A stretch of 64,000 nt of DNA from Mycobacterium sp. MS1601. GTDB lineage: Bacteria; Actinomycetota; Actinomycetes; Mycobacteriales; Mycobacteriaceae. Both the position numbers and the translations under genes were made by a program. This document shows positions 32,719 through 42,402 of this stretch, in pieces. The first letter of the stretch is position 1; each line of letters begins with the position of its first letter. Location of the stretch: positions 1,984,001 through 2,048,000 of the forward strand of contig NZ_CP019420.1 in the NCBI RefSeq assembly GCF_001984215.1, given 5' to 3'. The notes beneath the pieces are model-generated. The model was not told the DNA's origin. It made no database searches and was given only the letters and a program-made list of their open reading frames with translations.

Positions 32719-33225
32719 GTGAGCAATGGTGACCGCAAGAATGGTGTGCCCGCGACCGTGACGTCGATTCCGCTGATCGACCCCAACGCAGTCCCCGCGG
32801 ACCCGTCGATCGGCGACCTGGTCAAAGACGCCACCACCCAGGTCTCCACGCTGGTGCGCGCCGAGGTGGAACTGGCCCGCGCCGAGATCACCCGGGATGT
32901 GAAGAAGGGCCTCACCGGCAGCGTCTTCTTCGTCCTGGCGCTGCTGGTGTTGTTCTACTCCACCTTCTTTTTCTTCTTCTTCCTGGCCGAGCTTCTGGAC
33001 ACCTGGTTGTACAGCTGGGCGGCGTACCTGATCGTGTTCGGCATCATGGTGGTCACGGCCGCACTGTTCGCGCTGCTCGGGTACCGCAAAGTGCGCAAGA
33101 TCCGTGGCCCGCAGCAGACCATCGAGACGGTCAAGGAAACCAAGGCGGCGTTCATCCCCGGTGACAAGACACCGAGCGCACCGGCGGTCAAGGCTCCGGC
33201 GACCACCGACCCCTCGGGCTGGTAG
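32719..33225 (+). CDS. Phage holin family (holin-X / DUF1469-type) membrane protein (Rv3669-like)
   Basis: 168 aa. A soluble N-terminus (1-40) and an amphipathic helix VSTLVRAEVELARAEITRDV precede two long membrane helices, GSVFFVLALLVLFYSTFFFF and YLIVFGIMVVTAALFALLGY. A basic and then disordered alanine/proline-rich tail follows. This two-helix layout with the RAEVELA motif is the actinobacterial holin-X superfamily. Function is unknown and phage holin activity is not implied. GTG 32719. The epoxide-hydrolase-like gene begins at the next base after its stop, so the two are co-transcribed. Confidence 0.85.
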   Translation: MSNGDRKNGVPATVTSIPLIDPNAVPADPSIGDLVKDATTQVSTLVRAEVELARAEITRDVKKGLTGSVFFVLALLVLFYSTFFFFFFLAELLDTWLYSWAAYLIVFGIMVVTAALFALLGYRKVRKIRGPQQTIETVKETKAAFIPGDKTPSAPAVKAPATTDPSGW

Positions 33226-34152
33226 ATGCCGCCCCCGGATCCGTCCGTCGTCCGCATCAACGGACCGTGGCGTCACTTCGACGTCCACGCGAACGGCATC
33301 CGGTTTCATGTCGTCGAGGCTGAGGCCGCCGATCCAGACGCGCCACTGGTTGTGCTCCTGCACGGATTCGGCTCGTTCTGGTGGTCGTGGCGCCATCAGC
33401 TGCGCGGGCTCACCGGAGCCCGGGTGGTGGCGGTGGATCTGCGCGGCTACGGCGGCAGCGACAAACCTCCACGGGGATACGACGGGTGGACACTGGCCGG
33501 AGACACCGGCGGTCTGATCCGCGCTCTGGGGCACACCTCGGCCACGCTGGTGGGCCATGCCGACGGCGGCCTGGTGTGCTGGGCCACCTCTGTGCTGCAT
33601 CCGAGGCTGGTGCGGTCCATCGCACTGGTCAGTTCACCGCATCCGGCTGCCCTGCGCCGGGCTGCACTGACCCGCCGTGACCAGGGCCGCGCACTTCTGC
33701 CCTCACTACTGTCCTATCAATTGCCCCGCTGGCCCGAGCACGTGCTGACCCGACGCGGCGCCGACGATCTCGAGGCCCTGGTGCGCAGCCGCGCCTCCGG
33801 CAAGTGGCTGGCGTCGGAAGACTTCTCCGAGACCGTGATCCATCTGCGCCGGGCGATCCAGATTCCCGGTGCGGCACATTGCGCGCTGGAGTACCAGCGC
33901 TGGGCGGTGCGCAGCCAGCTGCGCGGTGAGGGCAGGCGATTCATGAAGCAGATGAAGCGCGAGCTCGGGATCCCGCTGCTGCACATGCGCGGGGACGCCG
34001 ACCCGTACGTGCTGGCCGACCCGGTGGACCGCACGCAGCGCTACGCACCGCACGGACGTTTCGTATCGCTTTCCGGCGCAGGCCATTTCGGCCACGAAGA
34101 GGCTCCGGACGAAGTCAACGACCACCTGATGCGGTTTCTGGCGCTCAAGTGA
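33226..34152 (+). CDS. ephE: Alpha/beta hydrolase, epoxide hydrolase EphE-like
   Basis: 308 aa alpha/beta hydrolase. Oxyanion motif LHGFGSFWWSWRHQL and nucleophile elbow LVGHADGGLV, where Asp (not Ser) occupies the nucleophile position, as in epoxide hydrolases and haloalkane dehalogenases. An acidic residue lies in MRGDADPYVL, and the catalytic His lies in GAGHFGHEEAP. ATG immediately follows the stop of the upstream membrane-protein gene. The Rv3670 equivalent is annotated ephE. The natural substrate is unknown, lipid epoxides being likely. Confidence 0.88.
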   Translation: MPPPDPSVVRINGPWRHFDVHANGIRFHVVEAEAADPDAPLVVLLHGFGSFWWSWRHQLRGLTGARVVAVDLRGYGGSDKPPRGYDGWTLAGDTGGLIRALGHTSATLVGHADGGLVCWATSVLHPRLVRSIALVSSPHPAALRRAALTRRDQGRALLPSLLSYQLPRWPEHVLTRRGADDLEALVRSRASGKWLASEDFSETVIHLRRAIQIPGAAHCALEYQRWAVRSQLRGEGRRFMKQMKRELGIPLLHMRGDADPYVLADPVDRTQRYAPHGRFVSLSGAGHFGHEEAPDEVNDHLMRFLALK

Positions 34153-34201
34153 TCGCGGCCCGGCCCTCTCTCCCCCTCGTCCCTCGGGCTCGTCGACCGG
34201 C

Positions 34202-35389
34202 CTAAGTGACGCAGGACCCGGTGGCCGCGCGCTCGGTGGCGTTGACCTTCAGCATCTGACGCTCCACCTCGTTGGCGGTCAGCACGAATCCGGTATCGGT
34301 GTCGTCCACCGCGGCACCGAACACCACGCCCAGCACCCGGCCGTTTGCGTCGATCAGCGGTCCACCCGAATTGCCCTGCCGCACCGTGCCCCTGATGGTG
34401 TACACCTCGCGGTTGACGGTGGTGGTGCGGTAGATGTCGGGACCGTTGAGTTCGATGATCTCGCGCACCCGCGCGGGGGTGGCGGCAAAGTCGCCGCCGC
34501 CGGGGTAGCCCAGCACCAGCGCGTCGGTGCCCGTCGTCGCGGCGTCGTCGGCGAAGTCCAGAGGCGCAGCGGGCAGATTCGGCACGTACAGCATCGAGAT
34601 GTCGGCGTTCGGGTCGTAGGACACCACCACGGCGTCATACGTCTGGCCGGCGGATTCGACGGTGACAGTGTCAGAGCCGGCCACCACGTGCGCGTTGGAC
34701 ATGACGTGCTGGGGTCCGACCACGAAACCGGTGCCCTCGAGCACCTTCTGGCAGCCCGGCGCCACACCGCGGATCTTCACCACGCTGGGCTGCACGGCCG
34801 CCACCACCGCGTCGGTGGCCAGCGTCGCGTTCGGCGGAGCCACCTCGACGATGGGGGTGCGTCCGAAAGGCTGCAGGACATCGGGCAGACCCGAGGTGTC
34901 CAGCAGCGCCGAGAGGCGCTTGGGCACGGCGCGCAACCACTCCGGCGCCACTGCGTCCACCTGGGCCAGCACTTTGGAACCCTTGACCGCGTTGACCAGG
35001 TTGGTCTGATCCGACGATGTCAATGGGGTGGCCAGCAGCCACGCCGCCACCATCACCACAATCACCTGCAGGCCCACTCCGATGAGTGAATCCACAAGTC
35101 GCACACCGGGATTACGCACCGCACCTCGCACCGCACGACCCAGCACCACTCCGGCGACCTCACCGACCACCACCAGCGCCAGGATGAGGAACAGCGCGGC
35201 GAACAACTTGGTACGGGCACCGTCGATGTGGTTCACCAGGTGCGGAGCAAGCAGCACTCCGGCGACGGCGCCGAGGATGACGCCGATGAACGACATCACC
35301 GAGCCCAACGCTCCGGAACGCCAACCGGAGACAGCGGCGATGAATGCGAGGGCGACGACGGCGATGTCCAGCCACTGGGATGGGTTCAC
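34202..35389 (-). CDS. marP: Membrane-bound serine protease MarP
   Basis: 395 aa. Four N-terminal membrane helices (about 5-25, 30-50, 62-85, 101-121) followed by a periplasmic chymotrypsin-like protease domain (about 175-395). Catalytic triad His234 (VMSNAHVV), Asp263 (NADISML) and Ser341 (RQGNSGGPL). Two cysteines (GVAPGCQK and C-terminal GSCVT) can form the regulatory disulfide known for this family. MarP is needed for acid and oxidative stress resistance in M. tuberculosis, acting on peptidoglycan hydrolase RipA. The GTG start overlaps the Nudix stop, making it last in the nth-tlpA-nudix-marP operon. Confidence 0.95.
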   Translation of the reverse strand: MNPSQWLDIAVVALAFIAAVSGWRSGALGSVMSFIGVILGAVAGVLLAPHLVNHIDGARTKLFAALFLILALVVVGEVAGVVLGRAVRGAVRNPGVRLVDSLIGVGLQVIVVMVAAWLLATPLTSSDQTNLVNAVKGSKVLAQVDAVAPEWLRAVPKRLSALLDTSGLPDVLQPFGRTPIVEVAPPNATLATDAVVAAVQPSVVKIRGVAPGCQKVLEGTGFVVGPQHVMSNAHVVAGSDTVTVESAGQTYDAVVVSYDPNADISMLYVPNLPAAPLDFADDAATTGTDALVLGYPGGGDFAATPARVREIIELNGPDIYRTTTVNREVYTIRGTVRQGNSGGPLIDANGRVLGVVFGAAVDDTDTGFVLTANEVERQMLKVNATERAATGSCVT

Positions 35390-36159
35390 TGTGTTTCTCC
35401 GCCGACGAGTGCGAGTGCGTCCTCGAGTTCGAGCACCTTGGTGTTGTCCCACGGGGTCGCCCAACCGGCGACATCGAGGAGCGCGGAGATCACCTGTCCG
35501 GTGAATCCCCAGACGAGCATCTGGTTCAGCAGGAACGCGGGCCCGGCGAAGCTGCGGGTGTTGGCGTCGCGGTACACCATCAGCCGGTTGTCCGGGTTGG
35601 TGAACGCACGCACCGGAACTCGGGCGACGATCGCGGTTTCGGCTTCGTCGACCACGGCGACGGGTCCGGGATCGGGTGAGTACGCCAAAACAGGCACCAC
35701 ATAGAAGCCCGTCGGCGGAATGAACATCCGCTCGAGCGTGGCCAGCGGGTGCAACCGCGTGACGTCGATCCCGGTCTCCTCCCACGCCTCCCGCAGGGCG
35801 GTGCCAACCGGTCCATCATCACCCGGATCGCTGACTCCGCCGGGAAAGGCGGCCTGCCCGGCGTGGTGGCGCAGTGTGGAGGCCCGCACGGTCACCAGCA
35901 GGTCGGCATCGTCGGGCAGGCCGGGCACCACGGAGTCCTGCGGCATCGACTCCGGGCCGGAGAACAGCACCAGCACCGCGGCATCGCGTTTGGGCTGGTT
36001 GGCCGCGGCCTCGGCCAGGGACGCCAGCAGCTCGGCCGGCACCTTCCGCCGGTAGGCGCTGCGGACCTGGTGCACGTTGTCGACAAGGGGCCGTAACCAG
36101 TCGGGGCCGATGTCGGGCGCCAAGGGGACCGCACTGCTCACCGGCGGTACCCCTCTCAT
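35386..36159 (-). CDS. Nudix hydrolase, CoA pyrophosphatase-like (Rv3672c-like)
   Basis: 257 aa. The Nudix box lies at about 112-134 (GGVSDPGDDGPVGTALREAW, then EETGID), with the RExxEExG core intact. The upstream signature RHHAGQAAFPGG matches the CoA-pyrophosphatase (NudL-type) subgroup, which cleaves CoA or acyl-CoA to phosphopantetheine and 3',5'-ADP. ATG 36159 and the marP start both overlap neighbours by four bases. Soluble and cytoplasmic. The pairing with marP and the thioredoxin-like gene is conserved in mycobacteria, and its meaning is unknown. Confidence 0.9.
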   Translation of the reverse strand: MRGVPPVSSAVPLAPDIGPDWLRPLVDNVHQVRSAYRRKVPAELLASLAEAAANQPKRDAAVLVLFSGPESMPQDSVVPGLPDDADLLVTVRASTLRHHAGQAAFPGGVSDPGDDGPVGTALREAWEETGIDVTRLHPLATLERMFIPPTGFYVVPVLAYSPDPGPVAVVDEAETAIVARVPVRAFTNPDNRLMVYRDANTRSFAGPAFLLNQMLVWGFTGQVISALLDVAGWATPWDNTKVLELEDALALVGGETQ

Positions 36160-36785
36160 CGAAGTTGGTCGCCCACCGCCTCGGCGATCTCGTCGGCGCT
36201 GACAAACGGCCGGGGTAGGACTTCGGCCACGCTACCGTCCGAGCGCAGCAGGACGGTCGCAGGCATGACGTTGGGAACCTTCAGTGCGGCGGCGATGCGC
36301 CGGTCGCCGTCCTGCAGGGTGGGCAACCGCACACCCCAGTCGGCGAGCCGCATCAGGGCGGCCTCCTCATTGGGATCCTGGTGCACGGTGACCACCAGGA
36401 CCTCCTGGCCCACCCGCTGCTGGTACTCGACGAGCGCGGGCAGTTCGTCGGCGCAGGGGCCGCACCAGTAGGCCCAGAGATTCAGCAGCACCGGTCGCCC
36501 GGCCAGCGCCTGCGCCACGTCGACAGGACTGCCGTCGGCCGCACACGACGCCTCGACGCCGCGCAGCGCCGCAACGGCAGGCCCCTCCCCGGTCGGGCAC
36601 GGTGGCAGGGCGGCGTCACGTCGCGCCTGCGCAAGTTCAGCTGGGTCCGGCGTCAGCTCCACCGCCGCGGGAAGACCGGAAGGGCCGGCGGCTTCCGGTG
36701 GATCACCGAGCTCAGCCAGAAACGCGCCGACCAGGACCGCGACCAGGATCAGAGTCGCGATGGTCCACAGCGCGGCCTTGCTCAC
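36156..36785 (-). CDS. Membrane-anchored thioredoxin-like (TlpA/ResA-type) protein (Rv3673c-like)
   Basis: 209 aa. N-terminal membrane anchor ([20 protein letters not shown]), a proline/alanine linker, and an extracytoplasmic thioredoxin fold. The redox motif is WCGPC in [17 protein letters not shown] (about 112-128), and the cis-proline is in NVMPATVLL. Extra cysteines in PPCPTGEG and EASCAADG may form a structural disulfide. Likely reduces or oxidises exported proteins. MarP, encoded two genes on, has a disulfide. GTG 36785 overlaps the nth stop. Confidence 0.88.
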   Translation of the reverse strand: MSKAALWTIATLILVAVLVGAFLAELGDPPEAAGPSGLPAAVELTPDPAELAQARRDAALPPCPTGEGPAVAALRGVEASCAADGSPVDVAQALAGRPVLLNLWAYWCGPCADELPALVEYQQRVGQEVLVVTVHQDPNEEAALMRLADWGVRLPTLQDGDRRIAAALKVPNVMPATVLLRSDGSVAEVLPRPFVSADEIAEAVGDQLR

Positions 36786-37567
36786 AACCCGGCCAGGGCC
36801 AGCAGATGCTCGGTCTCCGGGCCTTTGACCAGCGGTGCGGCCAACTGGGGGTCGGTGGGCCCGGCGCCGAACGACGGGCAGTCCTTGGCCAGGACACAGA
36901 CACCGCACGCGGGTTTGCGGGCGTGGCAGACGCGGCGGCCATGAAAGATCACACGATGACTCAGCAGAGTCCACTCCGGACGCTCGATCAGGTCGCCGAC
37001 CGCTTTCTCGACCTTCACCGGATCTTCCTCGGCGGTCCAGCGCCATCGCCGGACCAGCCGGCCAAAGTGGGTGTCCACCGTGATACCGGGGATGTCGAAC
37101 GCGTTACCGAGCACCACGTTGGCGGTCTTGCGACCGATCCCGGGCAGCGTGACCAGCTCGTCGAGGGTGTTGGGCACCTCTCCGCCGAAGTTGTCCACCA
37201 GCGCCTGCCCGAGTCCGATCAACGAGTTGGCCTTGTTCCGGTAGAAGCCGGTGGGCCGGATCATCTCCTCGAGTTCGGCACGGTTGGCCGCCGCGTAGTC
37301 GGCCGCGGTGCGGTACTTGGCGAACAACGCCGGAGTGGTCATGTTGTCCCGGACGTCGGTGCACTGCGCCGAGAGGATGGTGGCCACCGAGAGCTCCAAG
37401 GGATTGGTGAAATCCAGCTCGCAGTAGACATGCGGAAACGCCATGGCAAGCGTGCGATTCATCCGTCTCGCACGACGCACCAATCCCAGGTGTGTCTCTT
37501 TGTCCCATTTCGTCTTAGACGAGGCCTTGGCCACCACGTTCAACAGGCTACTGACCGGCTCTGACAT
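36782..37567 (-). CDS. nth: Endonuclease III
   Basis: 261 aa base-excision-repair glycosylase/AP lyase removing oxidised pyrimidines. The helix-hairpin-helix is [17 protein letters not shown], containing the catalytic Lys. The catalytic Asp is in [13 protein letters not shown] [4Fe-4S] ligand set [17 protein letters not shown] gives spacing C-x7-C-x2-C-x5-C. The N-terminus is about 20 residues longer than I recall for M. tuberculosis Nth if ATG 37567 is used. An earlier ATG at 37594 is possible but would narrow the 47-base gap to the divergent gene. First gene of the marP operon. Confidence 0.95.
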   Translation of the reverse strand: MSEPVSSLLNVVAKASSKTKWDKETHLGLVRRARRMNRTLAMAFPHVYCELDFTNPLELSVATILSAQCTDVRDNMTTPALFAKYRTAADYAAANRAELEEMIRPTGFYRNKANSLIGLGQALVDNFGGEVPNTLDELVTLPGIGRKTANVVLGNAFDIPGITVDTHFGRLVRRWRWTAEEDPVKVEKAVGDLIERPEWTLLSHRVIFHGRRVCHARKPACGVCVLAKDCPSFGAGPTDPQLAAPLVKGPETEHLLALAGL

Positions 37568-37614
37568 CTCTCGGACGAGATGGTTCGCAGCCATATCTGA
37601 GCAGTTGACAAACT

Positions 37615-37968
37615 GTGATCCCACTGAGACCTGGCGCGTGTTTACTTCTCGTCGTGTCCTGGTTGCTCGCGGCGTCGGTCCCCGGCCTGCTCATGCTGGC
37701 GACCTTCGGGCTGCAGCGGCTGGAGGCCGGCATCTGTCCCGCCCCGTCGCGCGACGGCGCAGAGCTCACCAAACAGCCCGCGTTGCGGCCCCCGCCACCT
37801 CCCGCGCCGCAGTACGAATCGGACTTTCCGTCGTTCCCGTCGCTGCGCGCGGCCTTCGAAGCACTCGACGGTGAGCCGGGTTTGCCGACCCGGCTGAGCC
37901 CGTCTGCGCGGATACCGGTGGACGGGAATCCGCAGTTTCAGGCGACTCGCCATGCCAATCGTGTGTAG
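37615..37968 (+). CDS. Small membrane-anchored protein (Rv3675-like)
   Basis: 117 aa. A single N-terminal membrane helix or signal anchor ([20 protein letters not shown]), a proline-rich stretch (RPPPPPAPQ) and a short conserved region ([16 protein letters not shown]). Located between nth and crp, as is Rv3675 in M. tuberculosis. GTG 37615 lies 47 bases from the divergent nth start. No enzymatic motif. Probably faces the outside of the membrane. Function unknown. Confidence 0.75.
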   Translation: MIPLRPGACLLLVVSWLLAASVPGLLMLATFGLQRLEAGICPAPSRDGAELTKQPALRPPPPPAPQYESDFPSFPSLRAAFEALDGEPGLPTRLSPSARIPVDGNPQFQATRHANRV

Positions 37969-38073
37969 CGTTGGCTCGTCGCGACTCGGCTTACCTCTAG
38001 ACTTGCTTGGAAAACATCAGGTAGAGGCTGGTCGGCGCACATTACAACCAGCCAAGAGCTAAAGAGGGGCAAC

Positions 38074-38748
38074 GTGGACGAGATCCTGGCCAGGGCCGGA
38101 ATCTTCCAGGGAGTCGAACCCAGCGCCGTATCAGCGCTGACCAAACAGCTGCAGCCCGTCGACTTCCCGCGTGGGCACACGGTATTCGCCGAAGGCGAGC
38201 CTGGCGATCGGCTGTACATCATCATCTCGGGCAAGGTGAAGATCGGCCGTCGCTCACCCGACGGTCGGGAGAACCTCCTGACGATCATGGGTCCCTCCGA
38301 CATGTTCGGTGAGCTGTCGATCTTCGACCCAGGCCCGCGGACGTCGAGCGCCACCACCATCACGGAGGTGCGTGCGGTCTCGATGGACCGTGATGCCCTG
38401 CGTGCGTGGATCGCCGACCGGCCGGAAATCGCCGAGCAGCTGTTGCGCGTGTTGGCCCGGCGCCTGCGCCGCACCAACAACAACCTCGCCGATCTGATCT
38501 TCACCGACGTGCCCGGTCGAGTGGCCAAGCAGCTGCTGCAGCTGGCCCAGCGCTTCGGCACCCAGGAGGGCGGCGCGCTGCGCGTCACCCACGATCTGAC
38601 GCAGGAGGAGATCGCCCAGCTGGTCGGCGCCTCCCGCGAGACGGTGAACAAAGCGCTGGCTGATTTCGCCCACCGCGGCTGGATCCGCCTCGAGGGCAAG
38701 AGCGTGCTGATCAGCGACTCGGAGCGGCTGGCCCGCCGAGCCCGCTAG
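38074..38748 (+). CDS. crp: cAMP receptor protein (CRP), Rv3676-like
   Basis: 224 aa CRP/FNR-family regulator. The cyclic-nucleotide-binding domain (about 1-120) has the phosphate-binding cassette [18 protein letters not shown] long dimerisation helix (about 125-150) leads to a winged-helix domain whose recognition helix is in [15 protein letters not shown]. Binds TGTGA-N6-TCACA-type sites. GTG start with GGGG 5 bases upstream and the conserved [16 protein letters not shown] opening. At least two CRP-like sites occur in this window (28751 and 29928), and the membrane cyclase at 14586 supplies cAMP. A hairpin follows the stop. Confidence 0.97.
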   Translation: MDEILARAGIFQGVEPSAVSALTKQLQPVDFPRGHTVFAEGEPGDRLYIIISGKVKIGRRSPDGRENLLTIMGPSDMFGELSIFDPGPRTSSATTITEVRAVSMDRDALRAWIADRPEIAEQLLRVLARRLRRTNNNLADLIFTDVPGRVAKQLLQLAQRFGTQEGGALRVTHDLTQEEIAQLVGASRETVNKALADFAHRGWIRLEGKSVLISDSERLARRAR

Positions 38749-38758
38749 TTTGGGATTT

Positions 38759-38797
38759 CGGCGTGATTCCGGTCGGTGACCGACTGGAATCACGCCG
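38759..38797. terminator. Bidirectional hairpin between crp and convergent gene
   Basis: CGGCGTGATTCC (38759-38770) pairs perfectly over 12 bases with GGAATCACGCCG (38786-38797), and GGTCGGTGACCG lies in the loop. It fills the 52-base gap between convergent stops. Confidence 0.75.
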
Positions 38798-38800
38798 AGA

Positions 38801-39577
38801 TCACGTCCGTAGGTAGTCCAGCTGCGCTTGGACAGATTTCTCGGCGGCGTCCCAGAGCTTCTGGTCGACGTCGGTGTAGACGTGTTCGACCACCTGACGC
38901 GCGGACGCCTCGTCCCCCAACTCGCGAAGCGCGCCCCGCACCTGATCCAAGCGCTCCTCGCGGTGTTTGAGGTACATGTCGCTGACGGCCTCGAGGTCGG
39001 CCAGCTCCGGTCCGTGCCCGGGCAACACCGTCAGCTTCCCCAACCCCCGCAGCCGGTGCAGCGACTCCAGATACTCCCGCAGGCTGCCGTCCTCGGTGTC
39101 GATCACCGTGGTGCCCCGACCCAGCACGGTATCGGCGGTCAGCACGGCGCCGTCCACCAGGAACGACACCGAATCGGCGGTGTGGCCCGGGGTCATCAGC
39201 ACGGTGATCCGCAGGCCGGCGGCGTCGATCACCTCCCGGTCGGACAGCGGTCCACCGAGTCCACGCAGAAATCCGCTGCCGACCGAGCGCACCACCGCAC
39301 CCGTGCGTTCGACGAGCTTGTCGATGCCGTCGGTGTGATCGCCGTGGCGATGACTGATCAGCACCAGGGAGATCTTGCCGAGGGCGGCGATCCTGTCGAT
39401 GTGTGCATCGTCGTCGGGTCCGGGGTCGACGATCACCCGCTCGTCACTTCCCGGCCCCTGCAGCACCCAGGTGTTGGTGCCCTCCAGCGTCATGATGCCG
39501 GGGTTGTCGCACAGCAGCACCGAGGCTGCATCCGTCACCGGACGCAGCTGCGCGTAGGCCGGGTGCTCCAGGGTCAC
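38801..39577 (-). CDS. Metallo-beta-lactamase fold hydrolase (Rv3677c-like)
   Basis: 258 aa MBL-fold protein. The metal-binding motif is LISHRHGDHTDG (about 74-85). Further ligands are in TPGHTADSVSFL, VLTADTVLGRG and LPGHGPELADL. The C-terminal helical region, from about 195, is typical of the LACTB2/glyoxalase II-like subfamily that includes endoribonucleases and thioester hydrolases. Substrate unknown. GTG 39577 overlaps the RidA stop (GTGA), so it is translated from the same mRNA as RidA and the DUF4177 protein. Confidence 0.88.
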   Translation of the reverse strand: MTLEHPAYAQLRPVTDAASVLLCDNPGIMTLEGTNTWVLQGPGSDERVIVDPGPDDDAHIDRIAALGKISLVLISHRHGDHTDGIDKLVERTGAVVRSVGSGFLRGLGGPLSDREVIDAAGLRITVLMTPGHTADSVSFLVDGAVLTADTVLGRGTTVIDTEDGSLREYLESLHRLRGLGKLTVLPGHGPELADLEAVSDMYLKHREERLDQVRGALRELGDEASARQVVEHVYTDVDQKLWDAAEKSVQAQLDYLRT

Positions 39578-40029
39578 GCTATCTCGACGACGATCTCTAC
39601 TTCGACCGGCGCGTTGCGGGGAAGTTCAAAGACGCCGACGGCGGAGCGGGCGTGTGCGCCTGCGTCGCCGAAGACCTCACCGAACAGTTCGGAGGCGCCG
39701 TTGACGACGCCGGGCTGGCCGTCGAAGCCCGAGGCCGAAGCCACGAAGCCGACGACCTTGACCACCTTCACCACCCGGTCGATACCCACCAGGGAATTGA
39801 CGGCCGCCAGCGCGTTGAGCGCGCACACGCGAGCCAGGGCCTTGGCATCTTCGGCACTGACGTCAGCACCGACCTTGCCGGTGCTCAGCAGTTGACCACC
39901 TTCGATGGGCAACTGTCCCGAGGTGTAGACGAGGTTGCCCGTCTGCACTGCCGGGACGTATGCGGCCAGGGGCGCGACGACCGGTGGCAGCTCGATGCCG
40001 AGTTCGGTCAGCTTTGCAGACCAGCTCAT
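39574..40029 (-). CDS. RidA (YjgF/YER057c) family protein (Rv3678c-like)
   Basis: 151 aa. RidA proteins deaminate reactive enamine/imine intermediates released by PLP enzymes. Features: VYTSGQLPIEGG (about 34-45), CALNALAAVNSLVG and a C-terminal GVFELPRNAPVEVEIVVEIA. The catalytic arginine of RidA is usually about 15-20 residues before the C-terminus (LPRxxxVEV), and an Arg is present there. ATG 40029 overlaps the DUF4177 stop and fits the family (MSWSAKLTELG). Upstream in-frame extension is antisense-like and rejected. Confidence 0.9.
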   Translation of the reverse strand: MSWSAKLTELGIELPPVVAPLAAYVPAVQTGNLVYTSGQLPIEGGQLLSTGKVGADVSAEDAKALARVCALNALAAVNSLVGIDRVVKVVKVVGFVASASGFDGQPGVVNGASELFGEVFGDAGAHARSAVGVFELPRNAPVEVEIVVEIA

Positions 40030-40187
40030 TTGGGGCGCTTCAGGTAGGCGACGTGCTGCTCTCCGGTGGGGCCGGGCAGGACCGAGACCAGCTCCCAGCC
40101 GTCGGCTCCCCACTGGTCGAGAATCTGTTTCGTGGCGTGCGTGAGCAGCGGCACGGTGGCGTACTCCCAAATGGTCGGTTCGCTCAT
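40026..40187 (-). CDS. Small DUF4177-type protein
   Basis: 53 aa, too short for many gene finders. Reads MSEPTIWEYATVPLLTHA then KQILDQWGADGWELVSVLPG and ends AYLKRPK. The WEYxxVPLxxH start and WGxDGWELVxV core are the DUF4177 pattern. ATG 40187. Its stop overlaps the RidA start as ATGA, so it heads the DUF4177-RidA-MBL operon. It lies 48 bases from the divergent ArsA-like gene start. Function unknown, but the family is conserved in this place in mycobacteria. Confidence 0.88.
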   Translation of the reverse strand: MSEPTIWEYATVPLLTHATKQILDQWGADGWELVSVLPGPTGEQHVAYLKRPK

Positions 40188-40235
40188 GGGCAGAGCTTAG
40201 CCGCCGCTCTCAACTGCTTGGTTAGCATGCAAGCC

Positions 40236-41255
40236 ATGGCGTCCACAGCAAGCGGCCCGACCAGCGTCGGTTGGCCCTCCCGGTTGGCCAAAGCCCGCCT
40301 CCATTTTGTGAGCGGCAAAGGGGGCACCGGCAAGTCCACCGTGGCGGCGGCCTTGGCGCTGACCCTGGCCGCTGGGGGCCGCAAGGTGCTGCTGGTCGAG
40401 GTCGAGGGCAGACAGGGCATCGCGCAGCTCTTCGACGTCCCGCCGCTGCCGTACCAGGAGACCAAGGTCGCCACAGCTGAGCGGGGCGGCCTGGTCAATG
40501 CCCTGGCGATCGACACCGAAGCGGCGTTTCTCGAGTACATCGACATGTTCTACAACCTGGGGCTGGCGGGCCGGGCGATGCGCCGCATCGGCGCCATCGA
40601 ATTCGCGACGACGATCGCGCCGGGACTGCGGGACGTCCTGCTGACCGGCAAGATCAAGGAATCCGTGGTCCGGGTGGACCGCAACAAGCAGCCGGTGTAC
40701 GACGCCGTCGTCGTCGACTCCCCGCCCACCGGCCGGATCGCGCGCTTCCTCGACGTCACCAAGGCCGTCGCTGACCTGGCCAAGGGCGGGCCGGTGCACT
40801 CGCAGAGCGAGGGTGTGGTCAAGCTGCTGCACTCCGAGCAGACCGCTATTCATCTGGTGACGCTGCTGGAGGCGTTGCCCATCCAGGAGACGGTCGAGGC
40901 CCTGGAAGAACTGCGCGAACTCGAGCTCCCCATCGGCAGTGTGATCGTCAACCGCAACATCCCGACCTTCCTTCCTGCGGACGCTCTGGCCAAGGCCGCC
41001 GAGGGTGACATGGACGCCGACGCGGTGCGCACCGATCTGGCCAAGACCGGAATCACGTTGTCCGACGCCGATTTCGCCGGTCTGCTCACCGAGAGCATCC
41101 AGCACGCCACCCGCATCAGGGCGCGCGCCGAGAGCGCCGAGCAGCTGGATGCGATCAAGGTGCCGCGGCTGGAGCTGCCGGCCATCAACGACGGAATCGA
41201 CCTGGGCAGCCTGTACGAGCTGGCCGAGGCGCTTGCAGCTCAGGGGGTCAGGTAA
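40236..41255 (+). CDS. ArsA/GET3-like ATPase subunit (Rv3679-like)
   Basis: 339 aa P-loop NTPase of the ArsA/GET3 class. The deviant Walker A is [17 protein letters not shown] (about 22-38), and [17 protein letters not shown] is the Walker B/switch region. In M. tuberculosis Rv3679 forms a heteromeric complex with Rv3680 that protects against glycerol and nitric oxide stress via methylglyoxal detoxification. It is not an arsenite pump component by that evidence. TAGCAT (40223-40228) is 7 bases before ATG 40236, so a leaderless mRNA is likely. An upstream ATG at 40227 overlaps that hexamer. Confidence 0.9.
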   Translation: MASTASGPTSVGWPSRLAKARLHFVSGKGGTGKSTVAAALALTLAAGGRKVLLVEVEGRQGIAQLFDVPPLPYQETKVATAERGGLVNALAIDTEAAFLEYIDMFYNLGLAGRAMRRIGAIEFATTIAPGLRDVLLTGKIKESVVRVDRNKQPVYDAVVVDSPPTGRIARFLDVTKAVADLAKGGPVHSQSEGVVKLLHSEQTAIHLVTLLEALPIQETVEALEELRELELPIGSVIVNRNIPTFLPADALAKAAEGDMDADAVRTDLAKTGITLSDADFAGLLTESIQHATRIRARAESAEQLDAIKVPRLELPAINDGIDLGSLYELAEALAAQGVR

Positions 41256-41257
41256 CT

Positions 41258-42373
41258 ATGAGCACCACACCGCCGGCACTGGACATGGAGTCCATCCTGC
41301 GCGACACCTCCAACCGCGTCGTGGTCTGCTGCGGCGCTGGTGGGGTGGGCAAAACCACCACGGCCGCGGCCATGGCGTTGCGAGCCGCCGAATACGGCCG
41401 CTCCGTGGTGGTGCTCACCATCGATCCGGCCAAACGACTGGCACAGGCGCTGGGCATCAAGGACCTGGGCAACGTCCCACAGCAGGTCCCGTTGGGCGCC
41501 GACGTGGCGGGCGAACTGCACGCGATGATGCTCGACATGCGCCGCACGTTCGACGAGATGGTGGTCGAATACTCGGGAAACGAACGCGCACAATCGATTC
41601 TGGACAACCAGTTCTACCAGACTGTTGCGACGTCCCTGGCGGGCACGCAGGAGTACATGGCCATGGAGAAGCTGGGCCAGCTGCTCTCCGAGGATCGCTG
41701 GGACCTGGTGGTGGTGGATACTCCGCCGTCGCGCAACGCCTTGGACTTCTTGGACGCCCCCAAACGGCTCGGCAGTTTCATGGACGGCCGGCTGTGGCGT
41801 CTGCTGCTGGCACCTGGCCGCGGCATCGGCAAGCTGGTCACCGGAGCAGTGGGCCTGGCAATGAAAGGCATGTCGACCATCTTGGGCAGCCAGATGCTTT
41901 CGGATGCTTCGGCTTTCGTGCAGTCACTGGACTCCACGTTCGGTGGGTTCCGCGAGAAGGCAGACCGCACTTACGAACTGCTCAAGCGGCGCGGCACCCA
42001 GTTCGTGGTGGTGTCGGCAGCCGAGCCCGATGCGCTGCGCGAGGCGTCGTTCTTCGTGGATCGACTGTCCCAGGAGGGTATGCCGCTGGCGGGGCTGATC
42101 CTCAACCGCACCCATCCGACACTGTGTTCGTTGACGCCAGAACGCGCCGTCGACGGTGCCGAGGTGCTCGAGGCGGACGACCCGGGGTCACTGACCGCGG
42201 CGGTGCTTCGGGTGCATGCCGACCGCGCGTTGACGGCCAAGCGCGAGGTGCGGTTGTTGGGCCGGTTCACCGGAGCCAACCCGAAGGTGGCGATCGTCGG
42301 CGTGCCGTCGCTGCCGTTCGACGTCTCAGACCTCGACGCGTTGCGGGCAATCGCCGATCAGATCACTCATTAG
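41258..42373 (+). CDS. ArsA/GET3-like ATPase subunit (Rv3680-like)
   Basis: 371 aa partner of the preceding ATPase. Deviant Walker [19 protein letters not shown] (about 24-41), switch [14 protein letters not shown], and Walker B/switch [22 protein letters not shown]. It starts two bases after the stop of its partner, so stoichiometric coupled synthesis is likely. The [10 protein letters not shown] motif matches true ArsA/GET3 switch regions better than the first subunit does. Ends 29 bases before the convergent whiB4 stop. Confidence 0.91.
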   Translation: MSTTPPALDMESILRDTSNRVVVCCGAGGVGKTTTAAAMALRAAEYGRSVVVLTIDPAKRLAQALGIKDLGNVPQQVPLGADVAGELHAMMLDMRRTFDEMVVEYSGNERAQSILDNQFYQTVATSLAGTQEYMAMEKLGQLLSEDRWDLVVVDTPPSRNALDFLDAPKRLGSFMDGRLWRLLLAPGRGIGKLVTGAVGLAMKGMSTILGSQMLSDASAFVQSLDSTFGGFREKADRTYELLKRRGTQFVVVSAAEPDALREASFFVDRLSQEGMPLAGLILNRTHPTLCSLTPERAVDGAEVLEADDPGSLTAAVLRVHADRALTAKREVRLLGRFTGANPKVAIVGVPSLPFDVSDLDALRAIADQITH

Positions 42374-42402
42374 TCCCGATGGCGCTGTCGCAGGCGACAG
42401 AA

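Noticed and set aside
40236..42373. Arsenite pump ATPase (ArsA) role for the ATPase pair
   Set aside because: The pair is unlinked to the ars locus, and the mycobacterial orthologues are tied to glycerol and nitrosative stress rather than arsenic.
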